Of a stretch of DNA of 57,617 bases, positions 18,159 through 27,653 are shown in pieces (position 1 is the first letter of the stretch; every line of letters starts with the position of its first letter). A program made the translations under genes and the position numbers. This DNA comes from Clostridiales bacterium (GTDB taxonomy: Bacteria > Bacillota > Clostridia > Saccharofermentanales > Saccharofermentanaceae). The notes beneath the pieces were generated by a model, which was given only the letters and a program-made list of their open reading frames with translations, was not told the origin of the DNA and did not search any database. The DNA is taken from NCBI GenBank assembly GCA_017427465.1, contig JAFRST010000023.1, positions 1 to 57,617 on the forward strand, written 5' to 3'.

Positions 18159-18168
18159 AGGAGTAACC

Positions 18169-19662
18169 ATGGGCAACTATAAGTTTGAAGAGTTTAAGAC
18201 ATACATTAAGGGCAGGAAGGCTGCCGTAATCGGTATCGGCATATCCAATACGCCGCTCATTAAGTGGCTCATATCGCTCGGTGCTGATGTTACCGCTTGC
18301 GATAGGATGACCGAAGAAGATCCTGTGCTTAGCAAGAATATTGCTATGCTTAAGGAGATATCAACTGATATCAAGTGGTCTTTAGGTGAATCTTATTTAA
18401 CCCATCTGAGAGATGAGCATTATGATATCGTTTTCAAGACGCCGAAGATGCGCTTTGAGCTTCCTGAATTACAGGCTCTGAAGGAATCGGGCTCGATCCT
18501 GACTACCGAGATGGAGCTTTTCATGAATCTTTGTCCTGCGGAGATCTTCGCTATTACAGGCTCAGACGGCAAGACCACCACGACAACGCTTACGGCTGAG
18601 ATATTAAAGCAGGCCGGTTATAAGGTATGGATAGGCGGGAATATCGGCACTCCGCTCCTCGACAGGATTGCTGATATTGAAGCTGATGACAAGGTCGTTC
18701 TTGAGCTTTCATCGTTCCAGCTCCTCGGAATGAGCACTCCTGCTGACGTTGCGATAGTTACGAATATCACTCCGAACCACTTGGATTTCCATAAGGATTA
18801 CGATGAGTACATCCAGGCAAAGGTCAACGCGTTTAGGAACCAGGGCCCTGCCGGAAAGGTAGTCCTTAATGCTGGCTGTGACCTTACATATGAGATGAAG
18901 GACATCGCAAGAGGCCGCGTTAAGCTTTTCTCAGCTAATAAGGGCAAGGTCATGAGATCTGATTCTCCCTTGTATCCCAGAGCTTATACCGAAGACGGCA
19001 GGCTTATCTATCAGGAGAACGGCAATATAGTTGATATCTGCGGAATGGATGAGATCTTTATCCCGGGACTTCATAATGTTGAGAATTTCCTGGCTGCAAC
19101 CTGCGCTGTCATTGATTATGTAAAGCCTGAAGATATCGCTTATGTAGCTAAGAATTTTAAGGGTGTTCCTCATAGGATCGAATTCATCAGAGAGCTTGAC
19201 GGCATCAGGTGGTATAACTCATCTATCGATACGTCTCCTAACCGTTCTCTCAATACTATGAATGCTCTTGCGGCCCGCAATGAGAAGGGTGTTCTTATTT
19301 GCGGCGGAGCAGATAAGAAGTGTCTTTACAGTAAACTGGGTGATGCGATCCTTAATGTCTGTGACAGGATAATCATCTATGGATCGAATGCTGATCTGGT
19401 AACTGATATCATCGCCAAAGAAGCTCACGGCCGTAAGTATGAGATTTACCGCATCCCTGACAAGGAAGGCGATGTCTATGAGTTCCCGAAGACACGTGAT
19501 AACGTTGTTAATGCTTATAAAGAAGCCATCAACAAGGCAAGGGAGTGGGCAAAACCCGGAGAGATTGTTATTATGTCTTCTATAGGTACGTCCTACGATC
19601 ATTTCAGGCATTTTGAGCACAGAGGAGACATGTTTAGGGATCTCGTCAATGAACTCGAATAA
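18169..19662 (+). CDS. murD: UDP-N-acetylmuramoylalanine--D-glutamate ligase
   Basis: Adds D-glutamate to UDP-MurNAc-L-Ala in the cytoplasm during peptidoglycan synthesis. The Mur ligase ATP loop GSDGKTTTT is near residue 131, ELSSFQL and NITPNHLDFHKDYDEY follow, and PHRIEFI marks the C-terminal ligase domain. The length of 497 residues exceeds the usual 440-460. The frame stays open 72 bases further upstream inside the ABC gene, but AAAGGAG at 18157-18163 places the start at this ATG. The N-terminal Rossmann-like domain has GIGISNTPLI, where the usual GxGxSG is slightly altered. Confidence 0.92.
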   Translation: MGNYKFEEFKTYIKGRKAAVIGIGISNTPLIKWLISLGADVTACDRMTEEDPVLSKNIAMLKEISTDIKWSLGESYLTHLRDEHYDIVFKTPKMRFELPELQALKESGSILTTEMELFMNLCPAEIFAITGSDGKTTTTTLTAEILKQAGYKVWIGGNIGTPLLDRIADIEADDKVVLELSSFQLLGMSTPADVAIVTNITPNHLDFHKDYDEYIQAKVNAFRNQGPAGKVVLNAGCDLTYEMKDIARGRVKLFSANKGKVMRSDSPLYPRAYTEDGRLIYQENGNIVDICGMDEIFIPGLHNVENFLAATCAVIDYVKPEDIAYVAKNFKGVPHRIEFIRELDGIRWYNSSIDTSPNRSLNTMNALAARNEKGVLICGGADKKCLYSKLGDAILNVCDRIIIYGSNADLVTDIIAKEAHGRKYEIYRIPDKEGDVYEFPKTRDNVVNAYKEAINKAREWAKPGEIVIMSSIGTSYDHFRHFEHRGDMFRDLVNELE

Positions 19663-19683
19663 TCTTTAGGGTGGAGGAAGATT

Positions 19684-21366
19684 ATGGCTGACATGAATTA
19701 CCGGAGATACAAGGCTCATCCGACAGTTGATCTGCCGGACCGTAAGTGGCCTTCGAACAAGATTACCAAAGCACCGATCTGGTGTTCTGTTGATCTGCGT
19801 GATGGTAATCAGGCACTGGAAGTTCCCATGACCCTTGAAGAAAAGGTCGAATTCTTTGAGTATCTCTGCTCCATCGGTTTCAAAGAGATCGAGATCGGTT
19901 TTCCTGCTGCTTCTGAAACGGATTTTAACTTCTGCAGACATTTGATCGATAACAATCTTATCCCTGATGATGTCGCGATCCAGGTCCTGACGCAGTCAAG
20001 AGCCCACATCATTGATCAGACGATGGAGGCCGTAAAGGGCGCACCCAATGTCATCATTCACCTCTATAATGCTACAAGCACTTTGCACAGGGATGTTGTT
20101 TTCGATTTCTCATGCGAAGATTGTATAAATCTTGCCGTTGAAGGCGCGAAAATGATCATCGACCGCATAAATGTGGATACTAGCGGAACTAAGTTTATCT
20201 TAGAGTATTCACCGGAGGCTTTCTCTGATACGGAGCTCGACTTTGCCGTTAAGATCTGTGACAGCGTCCTCGAATGCTGGAAGCCTACGCCTGAGAATAA
20301 AGTCATTATCAACCTGCCTGAGACCGTAGAGTATCAGACAGCTAATGTTTACGCGGATCAGATCGAGTATTTCTGCTCAAAGACCAAATGGAGAGATTCG
20401 ATTATAGTTTCTCTGCATACTCATAATGACAGAGGAACTGCCGTTGCTACTTCAGAATTCGGACTCATGGCAGGCGCAGACAGAGTCGAAGGCACTTTGT
20501 TCGGTAATGGCGAGAGGACCGGAAACGTTGATATCATTACGCTTGCAATTAATATGATGATGCTCGGCATTAATCCGGGTCTTGATTTTTCAGACATCAA
20601 TAAGACTATCGATATTTATGAGGAATTGACCGGTATGAAGGTCGAGCCAAGACATCCGTGGGCAGGAAAGCTTGTATTTACGGCCTTCTCAGGTTCTCAT
20701 CAGGATGCAATCAACAAGGGAAGAAAGAAGATGGAAGAAAGGGGAGAGAGCATATGGGCTGTCCCGTATCTTCCTATTGATCCTAAGGATGTCGGAAGAG
20801 AATATGAGCCCATTATCCGTATCAACTCCCAGTCCGGCAGAGGCGGAATCGCTTATGTTATGGAGACATACTTCGGAGTTCAGCTCCCGAAGGCCTTCCA
20901 GCGTGATTTTCTGCCTGTCGTTAAGGCTGCAACTGAAAAGAATGGCATTGAGAATGAACTTACACCCCAGCAGATATTTGATCTGTTCGATGATAAATAC
21001 ATCAATGTTCTTGAGCCTTACGGATTAAAGAACTTCTCAGAGCAGCAGGACAGCGACCAGGTATCTACTGTTGAGGCATTGATCACAGATCATGGTAAGG
21101 AAGTTACCATTAAAGGTAAAGGTAACGGTCTTCTCGATGCCTTTGTCAGAGCTTTCTGCGACTATACAGGTGTTGATTTCTCGATCTCTAACTATTCAGA
21201 GCACGCTATGAAGTCAGGTTCAGACTCTGCGGCTATCACGTATATCGAGATTGCCAATAAATCCAATAAGCAGACGTATATCGGCGCCGGTGTCTCGAGC
21301 TCTGTCACAAAATCTTCTGTTCGTGCCGTAGTTTGCGCATATAACAGAATGATAAGTGTGTTATGA
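19684..21366 (+). CDS. leuA: 2-isopropylmalate synthase
   Basis: Condenses acetyl-CoA with 2-oxoisovalerate, the first committed step of leucine synthesis. The HMGL-like TIM barrel shows WCSVDLRDGNQAL (metal-binding Asp), SLHTHNDRGTAVATSE (metal-binding HxH) and GNGERTGNVD. The C-terminal LeuA dimer/regulatory domain (about 430-560) contains the late GVSSSVTKSSVRAVV. 560 residues matches the long fungal/actinobacterial-type group. GGTGGAGGAAG precedes the ATG. No other leu genes follow, so leucine synthesis genes are scattered. Confidence 0.93.
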   Translation: MADMNYRRYKAHPTVDLPDRKWPSNKITKAPIWCSVDLRDGNQALEVPMTLEEKVEFFEYLCSIGFKEIEIGFPAASETDFNFCRHLIDNNLIPDDVAIQVLTQSRAHIIDQTMEAVKGAPNVIIHLYNATSTLHRDVVFDFSCEDCINLAVEGAKMIIDRINVDTSGTKFILEYSPEAFSDTELDFAVKICDSVLECWKPTPENKVIINLPETVEYQTANVYADQIEYFCSKTKWRDSIIVSLHTHNDRGTAVATSEFGLMAGADRVEGTLFGNGERTGNVDIITLAINMMMLGINPGLDFSDINKTIDIYEELTGMKVEPRHPWAGKLVFTAFSGSHQDAINKGRKKMEERGESIWAVPYLPIDPKDVGREYEPIIRINSQSGRGGIAYVMETYFGVQLPKAFQRDFLPVVKAATEKNGIENELTPQQIFDLFDDKYINVLEPYGLKNFSEQQDSDQVSTVEALITDHGKEVTIKGKGNGLLDAFVRAFCDYTGVDFSISNYSEHAMKSGSDSAAITYIEIANKSNKQTYIGAGVSSSVTKSSVRAVVCAYNRMISVL

Positions 21367-21397
21367 TGTTTGGGTTTGATAAAGGAGATTAGTTTAA

Positions 21398-22336
21398 ATG
21401 CTTTGGGATATTATTCTTTCTGTTATTTACGGCATTATCGAAGGTATTACAGAGTGGCTTCCGATCAGTTCTACGGGCCACATGATCATTTTGGAAGAGC
21501 TTTTGCATAAGGGTACGATGTCAGATGAGTTTTTTACAGAACTCTACCTTGTCGTCATCCAGCTTGGCGCGATCATGGCTGTAATCGTTATCTTCTGGAA
21601 AGAGATCTGGCCGTTCGGAATTAAGAATAATACCCATCCTTTCGCAAAAGAAGGAATCGGCCGTTATGTCATGAAGGATAAGATCATCATGTGGCTTAAG
21701 ATCGCTCTTGCATGCATTCCTGCAGCCATAGTCGGTGTTCTTTTTGATGATTGGCTTGATGAACACTTATATAATTATGTTGTTGTAGCCATTGCGCTTA
21801 TCGTATTCGGTGTAGCATTCATCGTTGTAGAGAAGCTTATTGCTAACAGAAATCCTGTAGTTAAGACGGTTAACCAGCTCAACTGGGGACACGCGCTTGC
21901 CATCGGATTCTTCCAGCTCCTTGCTGCGATTTTCCCGGGTGCTTCAAGATCAGGTTCTACTATCGTAGGTTCTCTTGCTATTGGAATTAAGAGGGAAGCG
22001 GCTGCCAAGTTCACTTTCTTCCTTGCTATTCCCGTAATGTTCGGAGCAAGCCTTCTTAAGATCGTTAAGTATGACGGCGAGATCGAGGGCCGCTGGATCG
22101 TTTGCCTTTTAGTAGGAATGGTAACAGCTTTCTTCGTCAGCTTGATGGTAATAAGAAAGCTTATGGCATTCATTAAGAAACATTCTTTCTCTTGTTTCGG
22201 ATATTACCGTATCGCGCTTGGTATCTTAGTACTTATCCTTGGCGCTGTCGGTGTTATCGGTGCAGCTTCCGGTAACAATACGGCTGAGACGACAGAGACC
22301 ATAGCTCAGACTGCAGCTGCAGTGATCTTGTTCTAA
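21398..22336 (+). CDS. uppP: Undecaprenyl-diphosphatase
   Basis: Integral membrane phosphatase of the BacA/UppP family that recycles the undecaprenyl carrier lipid for peptidoglycan and other wall polymers. The two hallmark motifs are GITEWLPISSTGH (about residues 16-28) and PGASRSGSTIVGSLAIGI (about 179-196). There are about eight hydrophobic segments. 312 residues is somewhat longer than the common 265-290, with a short Thr/Ala-rich C-terminal tail. AAAGGAG at 21379-21385 supports the start. It fits with nearby murD. Confidence 0.95.
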   Translation: MLWDIILSVIYGIIEGITEWLPISSTGHMIILEELLHKGTMSDEFFTELYLVVIQLGAIMAVIVIFWKEIWPFGIKNNTHPFAKEGIGRYVMKDKIIMWLKIALACIPAAIVGVLFDDWLDEHLYNYVVVAIALIVFGVAFIVVEKLIANRNPVVKTVNQLNWGHALAIGFFQLLAAIFPGASRSGSTIVGSLAIGIKREAAAKFTFFLAIPVMFGASLLKIVKYDGEIEGRWIVCLLVGMVTAFFVSLMVIRKLMAFIKKHSFSCFGYYRIALGILVLILGAVGVIGAASGNNTAETTETIAQTAAAVILF

Positions 22337-22384
22337 ATCTGCCCAAGTATTCTTTTATTTATAATTAGTATATTATCTTGTATA

Positions 22385-22393
22385 TGCTATAAT
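22385..22393 (+). promoter_or_regulatory. Extended -10 promoter before the unknown gene at 22430
   Basis: TGCTATAAT is a perfect extended -10 (TGnTATAAT) in a very A/T-rich 93-base gap after uppP. The -35 position reads TTAGTA, only weakly matching. It probably starts the unit running through the activase, polA and coaE. Confidence 0.55.
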
Positions 22394-22429
22394 TCATGAT
22401 GAATTATTATGCGGACAGGAGATTTCTTC

Positions 22430-23188
22430 TTGCGTAAATATATATACAACAGCCGTGATGTAGCGGCTTACTTCAAATATTTCTCGGTTCCGAGTTATCT
22501 TGAAGTGTCATATATGCAATATATCTTTAATCTCGGTAATAAGGTCCTTGCTGAGCCTTTGACCCGTGATTTTGAGAGCTTTAAGAGAGAAGTTTACAGA
22601 GAACTTTATTTTTTGTGGGCAAACGGCTTCGAGAATGAGAAGGCTGATATCTCCAAGATGACTGCAGACGGCCAGTTCTCGCTTATCTGCGACCAGGAGT
22701 GCATCTGCCTTGAATCATACATGAAGCTTATCTGTCTTCATCTTATCTTCTCGGGCAATCTGCCTTATATCAATCTGAACTTTACCGGACTTATGACACA
22801 ACTCGGCATCAAGTGCGGTGTTGAACTTTATGAAGAGAACTGCAAGAAGGTTTGTGAGTCTCTTCAGCTTGTCGTTTCTGATGCGTTCGGAAAGCCTTTT
22901 GACCTGTCTCTTGGTATTCCTGACGAGCTTTTGCGCGTAGCTTTAAGCCCTGAATTTAAGGCTGGCCTTGATACCAGGAACTTCAAGGAAACATTGAGAT
23001 CGGAGCAGATGAACTGGCTTAAGGACCTTAAGGATAAGTCCTTCAAGCTTTTCGGATCTATTCCGCAAAGAAAGAAAACAACTAAGAGCCGTACTACCGG
23101 CTCTAAGCCTAAGAACTACAGGGATCCGGCTTACCCTGTGGCCAAGAATAGCGCGCAGCCTAAGGGCACGCCCAAGCCGGGCAAGTAA
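22430..23188 (+). CDS. Unrecognised protein with a long basic tail
   Basis: About 252 residues; no known family recognised. The first 200 residues look globular and mixed helical, with several Cys (LICDQECICLES, GIKCGVELYEENCKKVCES) and aromatic residues. The last 50 are rich in Lys, Arg, Pro, Ser and Gly (RKKTTKSRTTGSKPK), apparently disordered and able to bind nucleic acid or acidic surfaces. The TTG at 22430 is preferred because AGGAGA at 22417-22422 is seven bases upstream; an in-frame ATG at 22409 lacks a ribosome site and would place AGGAG inside the gene. It has a promoter of its own and lies 16 bases before the activase gene, suggesting a shared transcript. Confidence 0.7.
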   Translation: MRKYIYNSRDVAAYFKYFSVPSYLEVSYMQYIFNLGNKVLAEPLTRDFESFKREVYRELYFLWANGFENEKADISKMTADGQFSLICDQECICLESYMKLICLHLIFSGNLPYINLNFTGLMTQLGIKCGVELYEENCKKVCESLQLVVSDAFGKPFDLSLGIPDELLRVALSPEFKAGLDTRNFKETLRSEQMNWLKDLKDKSFKLFGSIPQRKKTTKSRTTGSKPKNYRDPAYPVAKNSAQPKGTPKPGK

Positions 23189-23204
23189 CTTTTTGGAGGT
23201 AGGA

Positions 23205-26200
23205 ATGGATAAGGTATTTAAGCTCGGTCTTGATATCGGATCTACAACGATTAAAGTAGTTCTTCTCGATGGCGAGAAGATTATTCATAGCGATTATCAG
23301 AGGCACCATTCAGATGTTTCGGGACTTCTGGATGACTTATTTGAAGATCTTAACAAGAAATTCCCCGGAATTACTGTTGATGTAGTAATTACAGGTTCGG
23401 GCGGACTTTCCGTAGCTAACTGGCTCGGCTTTAAGTTCACGCAGGAAGTTATGGCTGAGACTAAGGCCATAAAGACATATCACCCTGAGACTGATGTCAT
23501 CATTGAGCTCGGCGGTGAGGATGCCAAGATCACTTATATGCACCCTGTGCTTGAACAGCGTATGAATGGTACATGCGCAGGCGGTACCGGTTCATTTATC
23601 GATCAGATGGCTTCGCTCCTCCAGACAGATGCAGACGGTCTTAATAACTTCGCTAAAGACTACAGATCACTTTATACGATTGCCAGCCGATGCGGAGTTT
23701 TCGCGAAGTCTGATTTGCAGCCACTTATCAATGAAGGCGCTGCGAAAGAAGACCTTGCCGCTTCGATATATCAGTCGGTTGTTAACCAGACGATCTCAGG
23801 ACTTGCCTGCGGAAGACCTATCAAGGGTAATGTCACATTCTTGGGCGGCCCGTTGTTCTTTAATTCAGAACTTCGAAATGCTTTCGAGAGAACTCTTGAA
23901 GGTAAGGTAGATTCTTTCTGGATGCCTGAAGAAGCCCAGATCTACGTTGCTTTGGGTGCAGCGCTTTCCGCTGACGGACAGAATCCTATCGTTTTATCAG
24001 ATCTGCTGTTAAAGCTTAAGAACAGGGAAGGCTTTGTGCCGGATATCATAAGGATCGATCCTATCTTCAAGAATGCTGAAGATAAGAAAGCTTTTGATGA
24101 GCGCCACAAGAAAGATCAGATCCCCGTACTTGATTTTAGTGACCAGCACGGACCTCTTTATCTCGGTATTGATGCAGGTTCCACCACTACAAAGGCTGTA
24201 GTCATCAATACAAAGGGCGAACTCGTTTACACATACTACGCAAGCAATAAGGGCAATCCTGTTATGAGCGCGGTAGGCATCATGAAAGATATATATTCAA
24301 AGATGCCCGAAGACTGCTATATCGCTCATTCCTGCGTAACAGGTTACGGTGAGAACATCATCAGGGCTGCTCTTAATGTCGATATCGGTGAGATCGAGAC
24401 GATGGCCCACTTCCAGTCAGCGAAGTTCTTCTGCCCGAATGTTGATTTCATTATCGACATCGGCGGGCAGGACATGAAGTGCATGAAGATAAGGAACGGT
24501 GTCATCGATTCCATCATGCTCAATGAGGCTTGCTCTTCGGGATGCGGCTCATTCATTCAGACATTCGCCCAGACATTGGGACTTACTACCCCTGAATTTG
24601 CTGAAGCTGCTTTAAGTTCTACTAAGCCTGTAGATCTCGGTACACGTTGCACCGTATTCATGAACTCAAAGGTTAAGCAGGCCCAGAAGGAAGGTGCTTC
24701 TGTTGGTGATATCTCAGCAGGTCTTTCTTATTCTGTTGTCCGTAATGCACTCTATAAAGTTATCAAGATCCGCGATACTGAGCAGCTCGGTAAGAATATC
24801 GTTGTTCAGGGCGGTACATTCCTTAATGATGCGATCCTCAGATGCTTTGAGCTCGTATCCGGCAGAGATGTAATAAGACCTAATGTTGCAGGTCTGATGG
24901 GCGCTTTCGGCGCTGCTCTCATAGCTCAGAGAAGAGCCAAAGAAGGCTCCAGATCTAACGTCCTCGGTAAGGATGAGCTTGATTCATTCAAGATGGATAC
25001 TGAGAATACGCAGTGTCAGGGATGCACAAACCACTGCCGCCTTACTATTGCAACATTCTCGAACGGCACTAAGTTCGTATCGGGTAACCGCTGCGAGAGA
25101 GGTGAAGACCTTGCCCTTGACCGTGCTCCGGTAAGCAATAAGAAGAAACTGCCGAATCTTTTCGAATACAAGTATTCGAGAACATTCAAGTACTATGTTC
25201 CTTTGAAGAAAGAGGAAGCACCGAGAGGCGAGATCGGTATCCCGAGAGTTCTTAACCAGTATGAGAATTATCCTTTCTGGTTTACTGTGCTTACAAAGCT
25301 CGGATTCAGAGTCATAGTTTCTGCGCGTTCTTCTCACAAGATCTATGAAGGCGGTATGGAGACGATCCCTTCGGAGTCAGTATGTTATCCTGCCAAGCTC
25401 GCTCACGGTCACATCGAAAACCTCATCTCAAGAGGAATAACAACGATCTTCTATCCTGATGTTCCTTATGAGAGTATCGAGAACTCGAATTCAAATAACC
25501 ACTATAACTGCCCGATCGTTTGCTCGTATCCGGAGGTTATCCGCAATAACGTTGAGAATCTTCAGGAGAAGAACATCAGATATCTGAATCCGTTCATGCC
25601 TCTAGATAATCTCGACAATGTTGCTCTGCATTTATCTGAGACCTTCTCATATCTCGGAGTATCTGCCGAAGAAGCCAGACAGGCTGTAGAAGCAGGTGCC
25701 GAAGAGTACTTCAATTACAAGGAAGAGATCAGACAAAAAGGTGTTGAGATCCTTAAAGAGATGGAAGAGCAGGGCCTTAAGGGTATCGTTCTTGCTGGAA
25801 GACCTTATCACGTTGACCCTGAGATCAACCACGGTATCCCTCAGATGATCAACTCATTGGGTCTTGCAGTCCTTACTGAAGACGCTGTCGCTAAGCCGGG
25901 TGTTTTGAAGAGACCTATCAGAGTTATTGACCAGTGGATGTATCACACAAGACTTTACGAGGCAGCTGCTTTTGTAATCACAAGACCTGACTTGGAGCTT
26001 GTCCAGCTTACAAGCTTTGGCTGCGGCCTTGATGCCGTTACTTCTGACCAGGTACAGGAGATCCTTGAATCTTCCGGTAAGCTCTATACATTGCTCAAGA
26101 TCGATGAGGTAAGCAATCTCGGTGCTGCAAGGATCAGAATGAGATCTTTGGTCGTAGCCATGAACGAGAGAATGGAGCTCCTCGAGAAGGGTGAAGTCAA

Positions 26201-27653
26201 AATGCCTGAAGTATCCGATTCTGATGATGCTCCTTATACATTGCACAGAGTCGAGTTTACGAAGGAACACAAGAAGAAACACACCATCCTAGCTCCTCAG
26301 ATGGCTCCCATCCAGTTCGAGCTCGTGGAGTCTGTATTCCGTAAGCACGGTTATAAGTTAAAGCTCTTAAAACAGGCTACCCGTGAGGATATCGAATGCG
26401 GTCTTAAGTACGTTAATAACGATGCTTGTTTCCCGACGATCATCGTTATCGGCCAGATGATCAATGCAATCCTCAAGGGTGATATCGATCCCGATAATAC
26501 AACGCTTGCCATCACACAGACAGGCGGCGGATGCCGTGCTACGAACTATGTCGCTTTTTTGCGTAAAGCTCTTAAGGAAGCCGGATATCCCCAGATACCA
26601 GTTATTACGATCTCTGCCCAAAGGTTCGAGAAGAATGAGGGCTTTGAATATACAGTGTCTTTCATCCTCGATGCCATCAAGGCTTTGAGCGCAGGTGATA
26701 TGCTCTCGACATTGCTCTTGAGGGTAAGACCTTACGAGAAGGTCGAAGGCTCTGCAAATGCCCTGTATTCTTACTTCAACAGAATCGGAAGAAGACTTTT
26801 CAACCCTAAGCTTGTTAACGATGATCTTAACGAGAGATATGACGTTGTTATGCCTAACAGCTACTTCTCCAAGAACATCGAGCAGAAGAAGGAGATCAGA
26901 GATGTTCTTCTCTCGATCGGAGTAGACATTGACAGCATTCCTGTTATTACCAAGTACAAGGAGTTCGTTAAGTACGCTGTATCAAAGTTTGACCAGCTGC
27001 CTTTGAAGGATATCCCCAGAAAGCCACGTGTAGGTCTTGTAGGTGAGATCCTTGTTAAGTTCCAGCCTGACGCGAATAACAACGCTATTGACGTTATCGA
27101 AGCAGAAGGTTGTGAAGCTGTATTGCCCGGCGTACTGGACTTCTTCCTGTACTGCGCATATAACCCGGTCTGGCAGGCTCAAAACTTGGGAAAGAGCAAG
27201 AAGACCGGTCATATCATGAATATGGCGATCAACTTCCTCGAGTCTTTGAGAAAGCCTATCAACAAAGAGTTTAAGAAGACTAACGGCAAGTTCATGCTCA
27301 CCGAGAGGATTCAGGAACTTGCTGAGAAATCTTCAACCGTATTAAGCTGCGGTAACTCCTGCGGTGAAGGCTGGTTCCTTACAGCTGAGATGATCGAGCT
27401 TATCCAGGACGGTGTTCCGAACATAATCTGCGCACAACCTTTTGCTTGTCTTCCTAACCACGTAACCGGTAAGGGAATGATCAAGGAATTAAGAAGACAG
27501 TATCCGAATTCGAATATCGTTCCAATCGACTACGATCCGGGCGCATCAGAAGCAAACCAGCTCAACCGTATCAAGCTCATGATCAGTACTGCGCATTCAG
27601 TACGCGAAAAAGAGATAGAGGATGCGGCCGGAAATACAGAGGTAAATAAATGA
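23205..27653 (+). CDS. Large 2-hydroxyacyl-CoA dehydratase activase-type protein (double ASKHA plus HgdB-like region)
   Basis: A 1,482-1,483-residue fusion. Two ASKHA ATPase domains of the BcrAD/BadFG type come first, starting with GLDIGSTTIK (about 7) and GIDAGSTTTK (about 320). The second holds the Cys motif ACSSGCGSFIQ (about 440) and GTRCTVFMNSK, which in HgdC-type activators bind a bridging [4Fe-4S] cluster. The first has Gly-rich CAGGTGSFI and SRCGVF. Next is CQGCTNHC with NRCERG (about 603-630), then a DUF2229/HgdB-like half ending in CGNSCGEGWF and QPFACLPNHVTGKG. Such proteins are widespread in anaerobes, but the substrate is unknown. No dehydratase subunits lie nearby. GGAGG at 23195-23199 picks this ATG. 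It overlaps polA by four bases. Confidence 0.88.
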   Translation: MDKVFKLGLDIGSTTIKVVLLDGEKIIHSDYQRHHSDVSGLLDDLFEDLNKKFPGITVDVVITGSGGLSVANWLGFKFTQEVMAETKAIKTYHPETDVIIELGGEDAKITYMHPVLEQRMNGTCAGGTGSFIDQMASLLQTDADGLNNFAKDYRSLYTIASRCGVFAKSDLQPLINEGAAKEDLAASIYQSVVNQTISGLACGRPIKGNVTFLGGPLFFNSELRNAFERTLEGKVDSFWMPEEAQIYVALGAALSADGQNPIVLSDLLLKLKNREGFVPDIIRIDPIFKNAEDKKAFDERHKKDQIPVLDFSDQHGPLYLGIDAGSTTTKAVVINTKGELVYTYYASNKGNPVMSAVGIMKDIYSKMPEDCYIAHSCVTGYGENIIRAALNVDIGEIETMAHFQSAKFFCPNVDFIIDIGGQDMKCMKIRNGVIDSIMLNEACSSGCGSFIQTFAQTLGLTTPEFAEAALSSTKPVDLGTRCTVFMNSKVKQAQKEGASVGDISAGLSYSVVRNALYKVIKIRDTEQLGKNIVVQGGTFLNDAILRCFELVSGRDVIRPNVAGLMGAFGAALIAQRRAKEGSRSNVLGKDELDSFKMDTENTQCQGCTNHCRLTIATFSNGTKFVSGNRCERGEDLALDRAPVSNKKKLPNLFEYKYSRTFKYYVPLKKEEAPRGEIGIPRVLNQYENYPFWFTVLTKLGFRVIVSARSSHKIYEGGMETIPSESVCYPAKLAHGHIENLISRGITTIFYPDVPYESIENSNSNNHYNCPIVCSYPEVIRNNVENLQEKNIRYLNPFMPLDNLDNVALHLSETFSYLGVSAEEARQAVEAGAEEYFNYKEEIRQKGVEILKEMEEQGLKGIVLAGRPYHVDPEINHGIPQMINSLGLAVLTEDAVAKPGVLKRPIRVIDQWMYHTRLYEAAAFVITRPDLELVQLTSFGCGLDAVTSDQVQEILESSGKLYTLLKIDEVSNLGAARIRMRSLVVAMNERMELLEKGEVKMPEVSDSDDAPYTLHRVEFTKEHKKKHTILAPQMAPIQFELVESVFRKHGYKLKLLKQATREDIECGLKYVNNDACFPTIIVIGQMINAILKGDIDPDNTTLAITQTGGGCRATNYVAFLRKALKEAGYPQIPVITISAQRFEKNEGFEYTVSFILDAIKALSAGDMLSTLLLRVRPYEKVEGSANALYSYFNRIGRRLFNPKLVNDDLNERYDVVMPNSYFSKNIEQKKEIRDVLLSIGVDIDSIPVITKYKEFVKYAVSKFDQLPLKDIPRKPRVGLVGEILVKFQPDANNNAIDVIEAEGCEAVLPGVLDFFLYCAYNPVWQAQNLGKSKKTGHIMNMAINFLESLRKPINKEFKKTNGKFMLTERIQELAEKSSTVLSCGNSCGEGWFLTAEMIELIQDGVPNIICAQPFACLPNHVTGKGMIKELRRQYPNSNIVPIDYDPGASEANQLNRIKLMISTAHSVREKEIEDAAGNTEVNK

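Noticed and set aside
18097..18168. Upstream extension of murD
   Set aside because: The added codons lie inside the ABC gene, and AAAGGAG points to the ATG at 18169.
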